A stretch of 64,000 nt of DNA, from positions 17,388,598 to 17,452,597 of the forward strand of contig NC_063439.1 in assembly GCF_020379485.1 (NCBI RefSeq). The letters run 5' to 3'. A program made the translations under genes and the position numbers. Below are positions 47,744 to 59,528 of this stretch, in pieces (position 1 is the first letter of the stretch; every line of letters starts with the position of its first letter). The notes below the pieces were generated by a model that ran no database searches, had not been told where the DNA came from, and saw nothing but the letters and a program-made list of their open reading frames with translations. This stretch comes from Brassica napus (Eukaryota; Streptophyta; Magnoliopsida; Brassicales; Brassicaceae).

Positions 47744-49062
47744 TTAAGTCTTCGCAGATCCGATTGTTTTGAGGGTCATGAGAAAGAAAGGACCTGAAAT
47801 TGGATAAGAATAGTTAGTCAGCAAACGTTTAGTTGAATATTGTGGTATTGCTATTAAATTAAAAGTTTTGTACCTGGCGTAGGTGGGGTAAACCCATGTG
47901 TAAGTCTCTTCTTTATTGGCTTGTATCATCGCTGGGTCGATATTTTCGAGGTTGTTAATCTGTGAATATAATATGTTATCAGATTTCTGAAAAAGATTGG
48001 AGTAAAAAATAAATTATTTAAATTACCTGTCTCGGGATGAAGGCCTTTGAAGATTTCTTTGTAGACTATGTTCTTCACTTTCAGCTGGTGTGGATCTTCA
48101 GTTTTGATGATCGTTAATCCTGCTTTGCTTGTGACACGGGAGAGGGCCACGTAAAGTTGACCATGAGAAAAGACTGGCTTAGGCAGGTATAAGATGACCT
48201 CTTTAAAGCTTTGGCCTTGGCTTTTGTTGATTGTCATTGCGTAGCACAATCTGATAGGAAATTGCCGCCGACGTAATGTGAACGGTAATTTCGTTTCATC
48301 ATACAAAAGCACAATTCTTGGGATTAAGACCTCTTCTCCAATGTGGGATCCAGTGATGATTTCGGCCTTCAGAACGCGTTCACCAACGTGGGTTAGGATC
48401 ATCCGAGTACCGTTGCATAATCCTTTTTTCTGATTTATGTTTCTGAGAAGCATAACTGGGGCACCAACTTTCAGAGTAAGTTTGTGCGAAGGCAAACCCG
48501 AGAATTCCAATGAGTTAAGATACTCAATGGAGTATAGTGTATCATTTTGATCTGATGTAGTATCTGATAACTCAAAGCTGTCTGAGCTGTAGTAATCTCT
48601 TGATACCCCGTCGGTCCGTGAGATGGTATAAGCATTGATTTCATCAACGGTTTCGTTACGGGGTGTGAGGATAGCTTTATCGGTGTAGGAAGTCTTGGAA
48701 TTCATAGGGCTGCTGATTTGTCCATATGCAGCATCAACAACTTCTTTCAATGGGTCAACAAAACTCTGACAAATCAATGAGTCATCGATATCTATGAGTT
48801 GGTCATTGTACCCATCCCCCTCATATTCTTGTTCTTCTTCTAGACGACCTTCCCCGACTCTGAGAAGCCATTCAGAAAACTCTTTCTCATCCTGATTGAC
48901 TCGCATATTTGTTTTCAAAGAGAACTTGTGGCAGCTATTCCATAGATATGAATGGCTTATCGAAGCTAGTACAGTATCAGCTCTTCTACCTTGCGGAATG
49001 ACTGGTAGGATCTGTCTGAAATCACCACCTAACATAACTGTTTTCCTAAAATGTTGCTTTCA
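47744..49062 (-). pseudogene. Pif1-like Helitron helicase, C-terminal remnant
   Basis: The main open segment (49035-47926) starts at [18 protein letters not shown], just after where the Walker B region should be. It continues through [11 protein letters not shown], the [14 protein letters not shown] motif, [15 protein letters not shown] and [15 protein letters not shown], all characteristic of Helitron helicases. A GTAATT donor after GLHPETG and a short exon follow. Walker A and the entire Rep nuclease half are missing upstream; only ~300 bp separate it from the RPA gene. It cannot act as a transposase. Confidence 0.88.
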
Positions 49063-49348
49063 TTACAGACATTTTTCAAAAAAAAAAACAATAGTTCGTT
49101 AAAAAATGATTTTCAAATTCGGTATTGATTGACCTGTTTGTCACAAAGCTATATTTCTAAACACCTAAACAAACAGAGTTATAAGCCTTAAGAAGTAGAA
49201 TTATGATAATCAAAACATAAGCATTCAGAGTATATAAAAAACTTTAGAGAGATTGAAAGAAATCAAAAGTCAATAACAGAGAGAGCAAAAAAAAAAAAAA
49301 AAGTTTAAACGTAATCCCATGCAAGACATGCTACGACACACGTAACAT

Positions 49349-51969
49349 CTACACCCCACGCTTAAGGCGTTTTGCTTTGCCCATCTCATCAATGTCACCA
49401 TTGCTCTTACTTCCTTCTGCCGAATCCCCACTGACTTTGGAAGCTTCACACACCTTTGTTCCAGTCTCAAATCCGTCCTCCAAGGTTGTCGGGTTGTAGT
49501 TTCCTCCCGAAGCTTCTGTGACTGGTGGAGATTCCATAGGGAGAATCTTGGTCACAGTCAAAGATCGAGACTTGCCATCTAAGTTGTGCTGTGTAACTTT
49601 TACACAAAAGTTATGTTTCTGACCGATAGTGCTAATTAAAGCTTCCGGGAAAGGCACCTCTTGAGTAACTCCTTGGTCTCCATTAGCCTGACATTGAAGA
49701 TTATCAATATTCAATTCTTACGTGAAGACCAATATAGAGAGTACCAACACTAAGAGTTCCGAGTGATGAAACTTACCTCAAAATAGCTGCTGACTAACTC
49801 GGCTGCATGCTTCCCGGTTAACTCAAAACCAGCATCACCAAGCAGAACAAAAACAGCTTGCTCACTGTTGTCATAGACAGATATCTGTGCACGGTACCTG
49901 CCATGAGAAATTAATAAGCTAATACCATTCAAATTGGTATTGAGAATTGAGAAGTGAGTTAGAATAAATACTGTGGTACTCCTGATATGTTGACTTTCCC
50001 ACATTTTGAACACATCAAAGAAGTTGGGCCTTTCGTAGCCTTAGTATGGCAACCACTGCAGGATATGTAATACCAGGTTGAACCATGGACCACATCATCA
50101 ATCGTAGCCGTGCACTCAAAAAAAGCCTCCTACACAGCAAAGCTCCATAAGACTCAAAATTTTTAATAAATGACTGTTGATAGTTTCACTGCCCAAAAAC
50201 ATCAATTCGTACCTTATTAGATCCATCCCTGATGTAGGAGAATATTTCTCCTATGGTCAGTGTCTCCCTTTTAGTAACCACTTCTGCATTAACCAACTCA
50301 GCACTCTGTGGGTTAGAGCCCAACCTGAGACAGAGTAGTAACATTTTGATCCATTCATTCATTGATATGGGATGAGTTAGCTAAAGATTAAATATAAAAA
50401 TGTAAATATATATAGATTTACCAGCTAGAGTAGTCGACCGTAGGTTGGACGTCGCAGTCCATAAAGACACGTGAGGAGGACATTGTAGTCAGTGCAAGAG
50501 TACCTGTTGTATTAAGCAACACCCATTCAAAGACCAGCAAGAGTAGATAACTAATTGTAAGAAAATTTTCTAAAGTTAGAAACAGAACCTCCGAGACTCT
50601 TGGTGTTAACGGTTGTCACCAATAACACGGTGGGGGTGCGTTCGTATGACTTGAATTTTTTGCAGAAGTCTCTTGCAGCCTGGTCCCAAAGGTAGAGCTT
50701 CACCACAGGTCCACTGCAAAATATTGTCACTAAATGGTTAATATAAGTAGACAGACAAAGTGTTTAAGAAATAATAATACACCTACTCGTATGACTGCAC
50801 ATGAACCAACACATGCCTCGCCCTAGCTATTTCCACTTCATCAAGAACTGGGGTCCCCGTGAGACACTGACCATTAACCAGCTTCATGTGCCCAAGAACA
50901 TCTATACCATTAATCATTAAGCGTGTAAATAAGAAGACTAAATATGGAAAAGCATTTCAACAATTTCATAGAAAATAACCAGACATAGAACTCAACCAGC
51001 TAACAGATCCTAACCAAACTATCCTCCAATTTTTAAAAAAAAAAACAAACACTAAGTGTAGTAAAAAAAATCCTCCTCAGGGTACAAACGAAATTAGTAA
51101 ACCTTATTTGTAATCTTATTTGTAATTGGCCGATCAACCGCGAAAGTAAGAGTAGGGCGCACTAAGTAATCTACTTCTCATAATCAAACAAAACCAAACA
51201 CGCATAGCACTGTAAGCAAAAATCTAGATTAATCATCAAGCATTGCAACTCATAGATGGTGTGTGGGATAACAGAGATTACCGTAGAGGTCTCCTTTGCT
51301 ATCACAGCCAGCTTGAAATTCCTCAAAGGAATGAAAACGGAATCTGTCTTCATCAAAAGGAGTGGGACTGTCTTCAAGAACAGAGAGCTCCGAGTTCCAT
51401 GAGAACGACACCGTCACCGCATGATCAGAAACCCGATACATGGTTTTGTTGCTTGATCCATAAAAATTGTTGAGCTTGTAAAGCGATCCAGGCTTCATTT
51501 TAGACAAATGTCTCTCAATACGGCTTGGCGAAATGAATCCTTGGATAACAGATCCCTGCGAGAAAATACAGTACAAATTAATAGTTTTTTTGTTCTGTAA
51601 AAACTAAGGACAGTGTAAAAATCTACTCTATACTAATGAGGATCTAAAAACAAATTCAATAACTATCGAATATGGTAAAACGAAGAAACGTATCGATATA
51701 AAATCAGGAGCCAAAAAAAACCCAAAGAACGTTTTAAATAACAAATAAGCGTCTAAACTATATTGGCTGAAAACAAATACCTCCTCGTCAATTAACAGCA
51801 TCTCAATCCCAATAAGCGTCTTCTTCAAAGGGTTCCAAGCCTCCCAGAAATGAATCAACCGGAAACGCAGCTGGGTTTCGTGGGGACCCGTTGTGACATC
51901 GCGGAAAAGCATGATTCTGTCATCGTGATCGGAGGTAACAGGGGATTTTCCATTCGGTTTGATCGCCAT
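49349..51969 (-). CDS. RPA70-like single-strand DNA binding protein (DUF223 type) of Helitron D, 504 aa
   Basis: Nine exons (minus): 51969-51781, 51555-51282, 50901-50787, 50713-50589, 50503-50422, 50324-50213, 50129-49972, 49897-49777 and 49687-49349. All have GT-AG ends, and together they make an open frame of exactly 505 codons including stop. The N-terminal OB fold runs RIMLFRDVTTGPHETQLRFR to LYKLNNFYGSSNKTMYR. A central OB fold has DVLGHMKLVNG and GPVVKLYLWDQAARDF. The RPA70C-like OB fold carries a zinc ribbon (CTATID ... WYYISCSGCHTK ... MCSKCGKV). The acidic/basic tail ends KRLKRGV. Plant Helitrons often encode such a protein beside RepHel, where it is thought to bind single-stranded DNA during transposition. 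The intact frame contrasts with the decayed helicase next door. Confidence 0.85.
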
Positions 51970-52447
51970 AGAGTAAGGAGAGAAGTTCGAGATTTGGTTT
52001 CCACGCAAAAGAGATGAACAGTATATAAAGGACCGGGAAAAAAGCAAACCGAAACGAAGTCATAAAGGATAAATTGATGGCTGGAGATGTCGTGGGGTAT
52101 TGAATGTAGAGTAGTGGATCGAAATCTCTGTAACGATGAAGAAGAAAGGGTGAAGAGGAAGAGATGGAGGCGCGGAGCTTCGAGGTTTCCGCCTCGCGTG
52201 GGTGAGGTTTTTTTTTAATAAACAGAGAGAAAGCCCAATAAACCAAACCAAGCCACCAAGCCCACACAATCCCTTATGAGATCCATAGCGTTTGATGTCG
52301 TTTTGGTTTAGTCGCGGCCCAAAAACCCAAAAAAAAAGAAGAACCGAAATCCTACGTGGACGAAGCAAATGTCCTGATTGGTGGAATAAATATGTCGACG
52401 TGGACAGGCTAAAAACACTCTATTTGTTACTTTTAGTATAGAGTAGA

Positions 52448-53500
52448 TTCGGATAAAATTAATTTAGTGGAAAAATTCCCAAATTTTTTTTTTCATTACT
52501 TTCTGTAGAATAAATCCATTCACAATTTAACGGTGCAAATGGTTTAATCAAAAAGGTTCTAGGGTTGAATAGTTATATTAAAAAGGTCTGAAGGTTAAAT
52601 AGTTTGATTAATAAGGTTATAAAATTTTGGACTAGTGATTTAGCGCCTGGAATCGCTTTTATTGTACCCTTGGTTTGATTCCGGCTAAGAGAGCTGGCTT
52701 ACACCATATCTTGGCTGAGAGAGCTGGCTTACACCGGTTATCAACAGTATGTTGGACTAGTGGTTTAGCGCTTTGAATTGTTTTTATTGTGTCTTCAGTT
52801 TGATTCCGGCTGAGAGAGCTGGCTTACACCATATTTTGGCTGAGAGAGTTGGCTTACACTGGTTATTTAGACTAGTAGTTTAGCGTTTGAAATCGCTTTT
52901 ATTATGCCCTTAATTTGATTTTGCGCCTGGACCTAAGGTCAGGATTACCTCCCGTTTATTCGGAAAAAAAAAACAAGATTATTATAGGGTTAAATAGTTT
53001 GATTAAAAGGTTTTGGGCTAGTCTGTGGTTTCAAAAGAAGTTAAAGGTCGTAAATATTGTAGAGCTGACGAGCAAGAGTACGAGAAACTGGGTTTGTTGG
53101 TGCTCTGGGTTCGTTCGTGTTCAGATTTTCTGTCCAGATCAGGTTTAGGTAGGTAAGTTGGAAGCTGCAGGAGCCGTTGTTTCAAAGTTTGAGGATGCCT
53201 TTCTCTCGGTAACTCGTGGTGTCTGACTCTCGACCTCAACCAACTCCGAAGCAATCGGTCTGTGCTCGTTTTTGTTGCTTAGCTGGTTCTAGGTTTGGTT
53301 CTACTTCTGTTGCGGGTTGAATCTTTTGTCGCATTAGGTTTCAATGTTTAGTTTAAATTCCGTAATCCGCTACTAGTTTCTTTATAATTTCGATCACAAA
53401 CTTGAAAATTTGGTATAGTATTTAATATTTTACCAAAAAACTTTACATCCCCAAGACGACAAGAGCGAGGGAGGGAGAAGAAGGTGGCATGACGAACAAG
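52448..53500 (+). pseudogene. Decayed duplicate of the SDR promoter and first codons
   Basis: Continues the match to the SDR upstream region (56046-56497) begun at 40950-41167. Shared stretches include AGGGTTAAATAGTTTGATTA, GTAAATATTGTAGAG and, at 53489, ATGACGAACAAGG preceded by GAGGGAGGGAGAAGAAGGTGG, which corresponds to the SDR start ATGACGAACAAGG at 56486. Similarity stops after this, so the gene copy is truncated after about 12 coding bases. It contains tandem tRNA-like repeats at 52629-52922. Confidence 0.7.
52629..52922 (+). repeat. Three tandem tRNA-like (SINE-type) repeats
   Basis: Units start at 52629, 52754 and about 52868 with GGACTAGTGGTTTAGCGC-like sequence (A-box-like). They are followed ~40 nt later by GGTTTGATTCC (B-box-like, 52672-52682 and about 52798-52808), then GGCTGAGAGAGCTGGCTTAC repeated twice. 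This is the layout of tRNA-derived SINE heads; the third unit is truncated. Absent from the paralogous region at 56.2 kb. Confidence 0.6.
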
Positions 53501-53707
53501 GTGATAAATATAGAAAGAGTTGCTATAACATACAAGTCTATACACCATTGCGTATAGTGTGTGACCATTACAAAAAACTTCTTGCACGTGAGTACCATTA
53601 CCAAATATCAGTGGACAACAACATATTCTTTTATTTTAATTCTGTGGTATAAAAGGGAAAAAATAACAGATTATATAATAGCCTATATATATATATAGTT
53701 TTACTCT

Positions 53708-55404
53708 TTAGGTGCTAAGTGATTGGTAGCCATCTTCCCGCTTCTGTCTCCGGTATACCACAGCAGCAATTAGAACCACAACCGCCACCACCACCATCGC
53801 AGCAAGAAAGCTTAGAAAGCTCACGCTTTTCGTATGTGCCTACAAAAAATGATGGATACTCACCTTAAGTAAAGTAATATCTCCCGAAAACGCATCTTAA
53901 ATTGAAACCGGTCTGGCATAAACCGAGATCAGGTACCGGCAGCTTACCTGGAAAAGTGCAGGCAAGGAGCTCTCTTGTTCAGGCAGCTGCTGAGTAACTA
54001 GGATGTAAAAGAGTCCCATAACTCCGGTATGACCAACAGCACTACTGTAATTGAACTCCAAAGTCAGTGTCTCTCCAGAAGTCACTTTCACCGGTTCATC
54101 AGGATAACAAGAAGACATTCCAACAATGTAACCAGCTTCGTTTCCAGGCTCGTCTCCATTTCCATACTTGGGCATCGAAGTGCAGATCCCCTCACCGTCC
54201 TGATCAATCCACAACACAAGAAAGCCTCAGTTTCAATCTTTTGTTTGCCATTAGCTTAAAGCAAAATCACTCTTTACTTTACCTCTCGGTATAGAGCAGC
54301 ACCGATACCACCTGCGTGCTGGTGAGCTGCACCGTAGACAATATACCCGTTAAACGGCATCATTAAGCTCTTCTTCTTAACGTCAACACATCCATCGCCA
54401 CTGGTTTTGCATGGTTTCACCTCATATTCCACCTGAAAAAAAGAAAAGCATAAGACTTTTTCCACGGACATGTTTAGAAAGAATGATATTTTCAGTAAAA
54501 GATTATATATACTCACATGGCAAAAATGTTCTTGGCTATCTCCTGTTGATCCTTGTGATGGTTCCCAGGAATCCGTAACGTCGAGAATATAAACCTTAGC
54601 AGGTACCACCGAGCTGTCCCAATCAACCCATCTCACGGTATACTTAAGGTACAGAGTTCTTGTTTTCTCCTCCACACTGTCAAACCCGTTTCTCAACAAA
54701 CACTGAGTCTTATCATAGCAGCAGTACAAACCACCTTTGTAATCCGGTTTTATATCTCGACCGTACTCATCAATCGTTACATTATACAGATTACACCTGC
54801 ACTCCGTGCATCCTGATTTATCCACGACACCCCGCGTGTCAATCGCGTGAATGTTGAGAAGCCATTTGAACTCATACCCGTCAGGTGTTTCCTCTGGATT
54901 ATCGATTTCAATCGCGTAAGGATCAGGAACACGCGTGGAGGTTTTGCGGGTTTCTGATCCTAACCCGAAGAAATGTCTGACAGTGTTCCTGCACAGACCA
55001 CCATTCCTAACAAGAATGTAATCAGGTTTGGAACCAAGATGCCTGGAGAAACCGTGGTTCCTAGGCATGTCTCGCTGAGAAAGCTTAAAACCTTTGCGTA
55101 CGTAGTAAGGTTGAACAACCCAGTGGTGAAGATAAGTCTGGTGTAGAGGGACGGGGTTACCGTCTTGGTCAACAACTTCAGCATCGAAGCCTTTGATGCC
55201 GACATGACCTCTGGGGAAATCGATGTCGAAGAGGAAAGGATTCGCGACTGATCCTGGATTCATCACTAGCTTTGGCGATAAGAAAGATGCAGACTTTATC
55301 TTCTTCTCGGTCTTAACAAAGCCGTGGCTCGGTGATATGGTTAACAACGCGACCAGAAGAAGAAGTAAGGACGAGATCAGTGATCTCCCTCCACAACGAG
55401 CCAT
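53708..55404 (-). CDS. Stress up-regulated Nod19-like secreted/membrane protein
   Basis: Exons (minus): 55404-54517, 54432-54283, 54199-53948 and 53839-53708, giving 473 residues. The N-terminal signal peptide is MARCGGRSLISSLLLLLVAL followed by a small-residue cleavage region. The luminal domain includes SAGCTEC-like cysteine-rich CTECRCNLYN, YCCYDKTQC and the late MPFNGYIVYGAAHQHAGGIG. One transmembrane helix lies near the C-terminus (FLSFLAAMVVVAVVLIAAVV) before a short tail YRRQKREDGYQSLST. Conserved plant family of unknown biochemistry, named for nodulin 19-like stress induction. Positional match is At5g61820. The duplicated SDR promoter lies just beyond its 3' end. Confidence 0.92.
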
Positions 55405-56485
55405 TATTCTATTCTCCTGTTTCCATGTTACAGAGGTAATAATTCGTCACAAATTTTCTTTTTTTTTAAAAAAACAGCAATTCATAATACAAGAGAAGCA
55501 AGAACATATAAAGCAGAAAGCTCATTTGCTAGAATAGTATTTTCGAAAACCAACAATCTAACATAAAACCGGTTTCAGATCATTTCATATATCTACTACG
55601 TAACTAATATGATCCTAACCTCTGTTTCTAATTCGGTATTCCTAAACCCAGAATTCGATTGCGAAATCAAAAGCAGAAGCAAAAACAAATTAAACAGAGA
55701 GATTTACCCAATGATTTTCCCGCGTTTTAAAATGTTCGTTGATCTGTCTCCGATGTGTCGGAAAGATCAGTGAAGTCTATCTCTCTTCGATGTTAGTGTA
55801 ATAAAGTGATCCACGAGGAAGGATTTGTGAGTTATCTATTTATCATGGGAATAATAAAGAATGGGCTCTCTCATATAAGGCAAGCGCAGAGAGACGTAGG
55901 ACGCTAGCTTTCGATATACGTGACACGTGTACCCAGTGACATCATCGCTTTCGTCATTAATTATCCTCTTTCAAATTCCACACTAAAATACCAATATTTA
56001 CGGTAAGGATGATTCATGACCATAGATTATAAAACATCAACATCATTCCGATAAATAAATTTTAAAAGTTTAGAAAAATTCTCAAGAAAAGTTTTTCCAT
56101 TAACTGCTGTAGTTTTAATAATCCACTCGAAGAAATTTAACGCTGCATTTGGGGTTAATTAGTTTGATTCAAAAGGTTTTATTACTTTAGGGTCTGAGGG
56201 TTAAATAGTAAAGTTAAGGGTCACATATTCGGAAAAAAAATTGTTGAGCTGACGGCTAATGTTTGTTTTAGTTTAGTTTGATTAAAAAAGGTTGTAGGGT
56301 TAAATAGTTTGATTAAAAAGTTTTAAGCAAGTATGTGGTTTCAATAAAAGTTAAAAAGGTATCCTACGTAAATATTGTAGAGATGTCGGCTACTGTTAGT
56401 AATGATTTTGATTCCCTACGGTCAGGAGTAGGAGAAACTTTTACACCTACGAAAGCGACGGAGGAAGAAGAAGAAGGCGGCGGCG

Positions 56486-57676
56486 ATGACGAACAAGGAG
56501 AAAGCGCGGGAGAGAAGGGAGAAGAGGATGCAGGAGATCTCTCTCCTTCGAACCATCCCTTACTCTGATCACCAGAGGTGTATCATTCGAACCTTTAAGT
56601 TGTCAAATTGAGTGTTTGTGTTCAATAACATTCCTCTTGTTGAATTGATATGTGGTAGATGGTGGTCTTCTGAAAATGTAGTAGCAGTGGTGACTGGTTC
56701 TAACCGAGGCATTGGACTCGAAATCGCAAGACAGCTTGCTAGCCACGGATTGACTCTTGTTCTTACAGCCAGAAACGTTGATGCTGGTCTTGAAGCAGTT
56801 ACTTCCTTGAGTCTCCAACAAGGTCTCAAGGTTGATTTTCATCAGCTTGATGTCACGGACGCCTCTTCGATTAAAGAGTTTGGTTGCTGGATTAAGCAAA
56901 CTTTTGGAGGTCTCGATATTCTCGTAAGATCCTTTATGTAATCTGGTGGTAGTCTATATAGCTCTCTTATTATATGCACTGTGCGTGACTGTTGTTATAT
57001 ATATATTCAGGTGAATAACGCAGGTGTCAACTACAATCTTGGCTCAGATAACTCGGTTGAGTTTGCTGAGACTGTTGTATCTACTAATTACCATGGAACC
57101 AAAAACATGATCAAAGCTATGATACCCTTGATGAGACCCTCTCCTCAGGGAGCTCGTATCGTTAACGTTAGCTCCAGGCTAGGCAGAGTATACGGAAGAC
57201 GTAATGTAAGTAAACTCCTTTCACTCTTGCTATCTTTGTCATTTTCATTCAGATTAATTTTGCATATGCTTCTGCAGAGGCTTGCAAATGTAGAGTTGAG
57301 AGATCAGCTAAGCAATCCGGATTCTCTGACGGAAGAACTTTTAGACCGAACTGTCTCTACATTCATCGAGCAAGTAAAAGACGGAACTTGGGAATCAGGC
57401 GGGTGGCCTCAGACATTCACCGACTACTCCATCTCTAAGCTTGCTGTCAATGCATACACTAGAATGATAGCGAAAGAGCTTTCGACAAGGCAAGAGGGAG
57501 AGAAGATTTATGTTAACAGCTTTTGTCCTGGTTGGGTGAAGACTGCAATGACTGGTTTCGCTGGTAATATGTCTCCTGAAGACGCAGCTGATACCGGAGT
57601 TTGGCTGAGCTTGGTTCTGTCTGAAGAGGCGGTGACTGGAAAATTCTTTGCAGAGAGACGTGAGATAAACTTCTGA
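56486..57676 (+). CDS. Short-chain dehydrogenase/reductase (salutaridine reductase-like), 316 aa
   Basis: NAD(P)H-dependent oxidoreductase; substrate unknown. Exons 56486-56577, 56659-56923, 57011-57205 and 57278-57676 join in frame. Rossmann motif TGSNRGIG (about residues 43-50), NNAG, the catalytic Ser region VNVSSRLGRV, and YSISK (Y-x3-K), with the loop typical of the large plant menthone/salutaridine reductase-like group between Ser and Tyr. The start ATGACGAACAAGG was chosen because it joins TNKEKARERREKRMQEISLL to the conserved WWSSENVVAVVTG by a good GT-AG pair. Convergent with IRX10-L, the stops being 182 bp apart. Positional match is At5g61830. Confidence 0.93.
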
Positions 57677-57858
57677 GTGGGGGTTGGTGAAAGTTTATTA
57701 AAAACTGGAATAGATTTCTCTTATCTTTCTTTCTTGTCAACAAACAATGCCACTTACTAAGTTGATGATGGTTATACAAAATAATTCTACAGAATACAGA
57801 CAAGTAACAAATAGAATCAACTGTATCAAATTCAACCTCTCTTCGATCGCATTTGTAC

Positions 57859-59528
57859 TCACCAAGGTTTCAGATCAGCGACCGGTCCTGCCGTCCAGTT
57901 CAACAGCTTCTCGCCTGGTCTCAGATACACACTCCTATCATGAGGCAGCTTACGGGCCAACCCATTCAACACTTGATGAAACGCATCCCCTGGTTGAGCT
58001 GGTTGCGGGAACAGCATAGCCTGTTTCATCGAAGGGTTTGCCAACAACCTCTGTTTCCTCAGTATAACCTCTGGTGGGATCGATGTGAGTATGGTGTCCA
58101 AGTAAGGAACATCCTTCTCATCCACAAACACACCAATGTCTTCCCATGGGATCGCATCTGCAAAAGGTAGCACAATGTCGTCTGCTATGATCACGGGGAT
58201 GCAGCCAAAGATCACGGCTTCAACTAGTCTTGGACTCCATGGGGCCCATCCAAGTGGGCATAAGCAGAAGATTGCTCGCTGCATGTCCTCGTAATATGTT
58301 GTTGGGTGCTCTGTTGAGATGTCGAAGAGGGGATTGTCCTTGAAGTTTTCCCATACAGCTGCTCGTGCACCCCTGTGTCCGTTTTTGACAAACAAAACAT
58401 CATCAGTGATTATACGAGAGCAAATCAAAGGATGGTAATATACCCATAAGATGAGCATTCTGATTAAAACTTACCTCGCGTAGTAACCACCCTCGGGGTC
58501 ATTTCCCACATCATAAAACAATCCTCGGAAATAGACAAAGATGGAACGAGGAGTTTTCCCAGGAATCAAGTGTGATTGCATCTTCTGGGGTGGAGCATAG
58601 GGGGGAACAGTGATTGAACCCTGTTTCAAGCAGACATGATTCCTCTGTCCAAATGTCTGCACCAGCGTAGCTCGTTGAAGCAAGGGTAGTATTCCTCTTC
58701 CTATGGCCTTCTCTTCCTGCCACAGTCAAACACAAACAAGAGATCAACAAAGGGCGTTGCAACTTCCAAAGGGATAACAGACTTTAGTGAGCATGTTCGA
58801 CAGTAGAAGACAAGCATAGATGAAGAAAAACACAAATCTTGGCTCTACTTGATAATGGAAGCAGGCACCAAAGTCATGAGGCACAACAAAGAAGTGGTCA
58901 GCTCCTTCAGTGCGATTCCAGTAAGGCCAGTTGGAAGCAATGAGCTGAATAGCACTTCTCATCATTCTGGGGGATTTAAAGGGGAGAGGAAGGCCGTTGG
59001 GAGTGAGATCACAAGTGGTGTAGACAGGGACGTAGAACCAATCAGCTTCCTCGGGGTTGAGTGTTCGAACAGGACTAGACAAAAGAAAGCGTTGCATATA
59101 GATCTCAGCAGCAAACATGTGGGTGAGACATCGGGGGTCTTTCTGAAGAATCTTCTTGTTGTATTTGCTTGGAAGCTCATAAACAAACACTTTCAGTCTT
59201 CCCACTGGATTATCGTCCAACACATCACCAGCACTACCTAAACACCACACCACAAACAAACAAAAGACAGTGTCCATGCAAATCTATAGTCATCCTAAGA
59301 TTTACATTATCAATCGCAAAAGACTTAGCCCTAGCTTTTTATTTCGATTCTTAAGACTAAAGTGATTACCACACAATCCGAGTAACAATAGGGGAAAGCA
59401 ATCATTCACGAAGACTGACCTGAGATTCGCTCGGTTGGTTGACTTCGACTCAGACGGAAAGCAGAGATCGTGGAGAAGGTAAGGAGGTTACAAGCAATGA
59501 AGATCAAAACCCAGCTCCTCAACTTCAT
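57859..59528 (-). CDS. IRX10L: IRX10-like xylan xylosyltransferase (GT47, exostosin domain), 417 aa
   Basis: Golgi glycosyltransferase of the GT47 family that extends the xylan backbone of secondary walls; also called GUT1. Exons (minus): 59528-59420, 59237-58849, 58716-58475 and 58372-57859. N-terminal hydrophobic signal anchor MKLRSWVLIFIACNLL. The exostosin core runs from GRLKVFVYELPSKYNKK through EADWFYVPVY, HFFVVPHDFGACF, SIFVYFRGLF and the donor-site region CLCPLGWAPWSPRLVEAV and GCIPVIIADDIVLPF. The C-terminus is NWTAGPVADLKPW. Length matches the family. Positional match is At5g61840. Confidence 0.97.

Larger units (their letters stand above)
47474..52447 (-). mobile_element. Helitron D (4974 bp) with an intact RPA-like gene and a truncated helicase
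   Basis: 5' end (minus) TCTACTCTATACTAAAAG begins at 52447 after a host A, with GTCCACGTC and CCAATCAG downstream. The 3' hairpin CCCGGGCTACGCCCGGG (47485-47501) precedes CTAG (47474-47477). The 3' end abuts the 5' terminus of Helitron B with no intervening base. The element encodes an RPA-like protein and only the C-terminal third of a Pif1-type helicase, so it is not autonomous. Confidence 0.93.
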
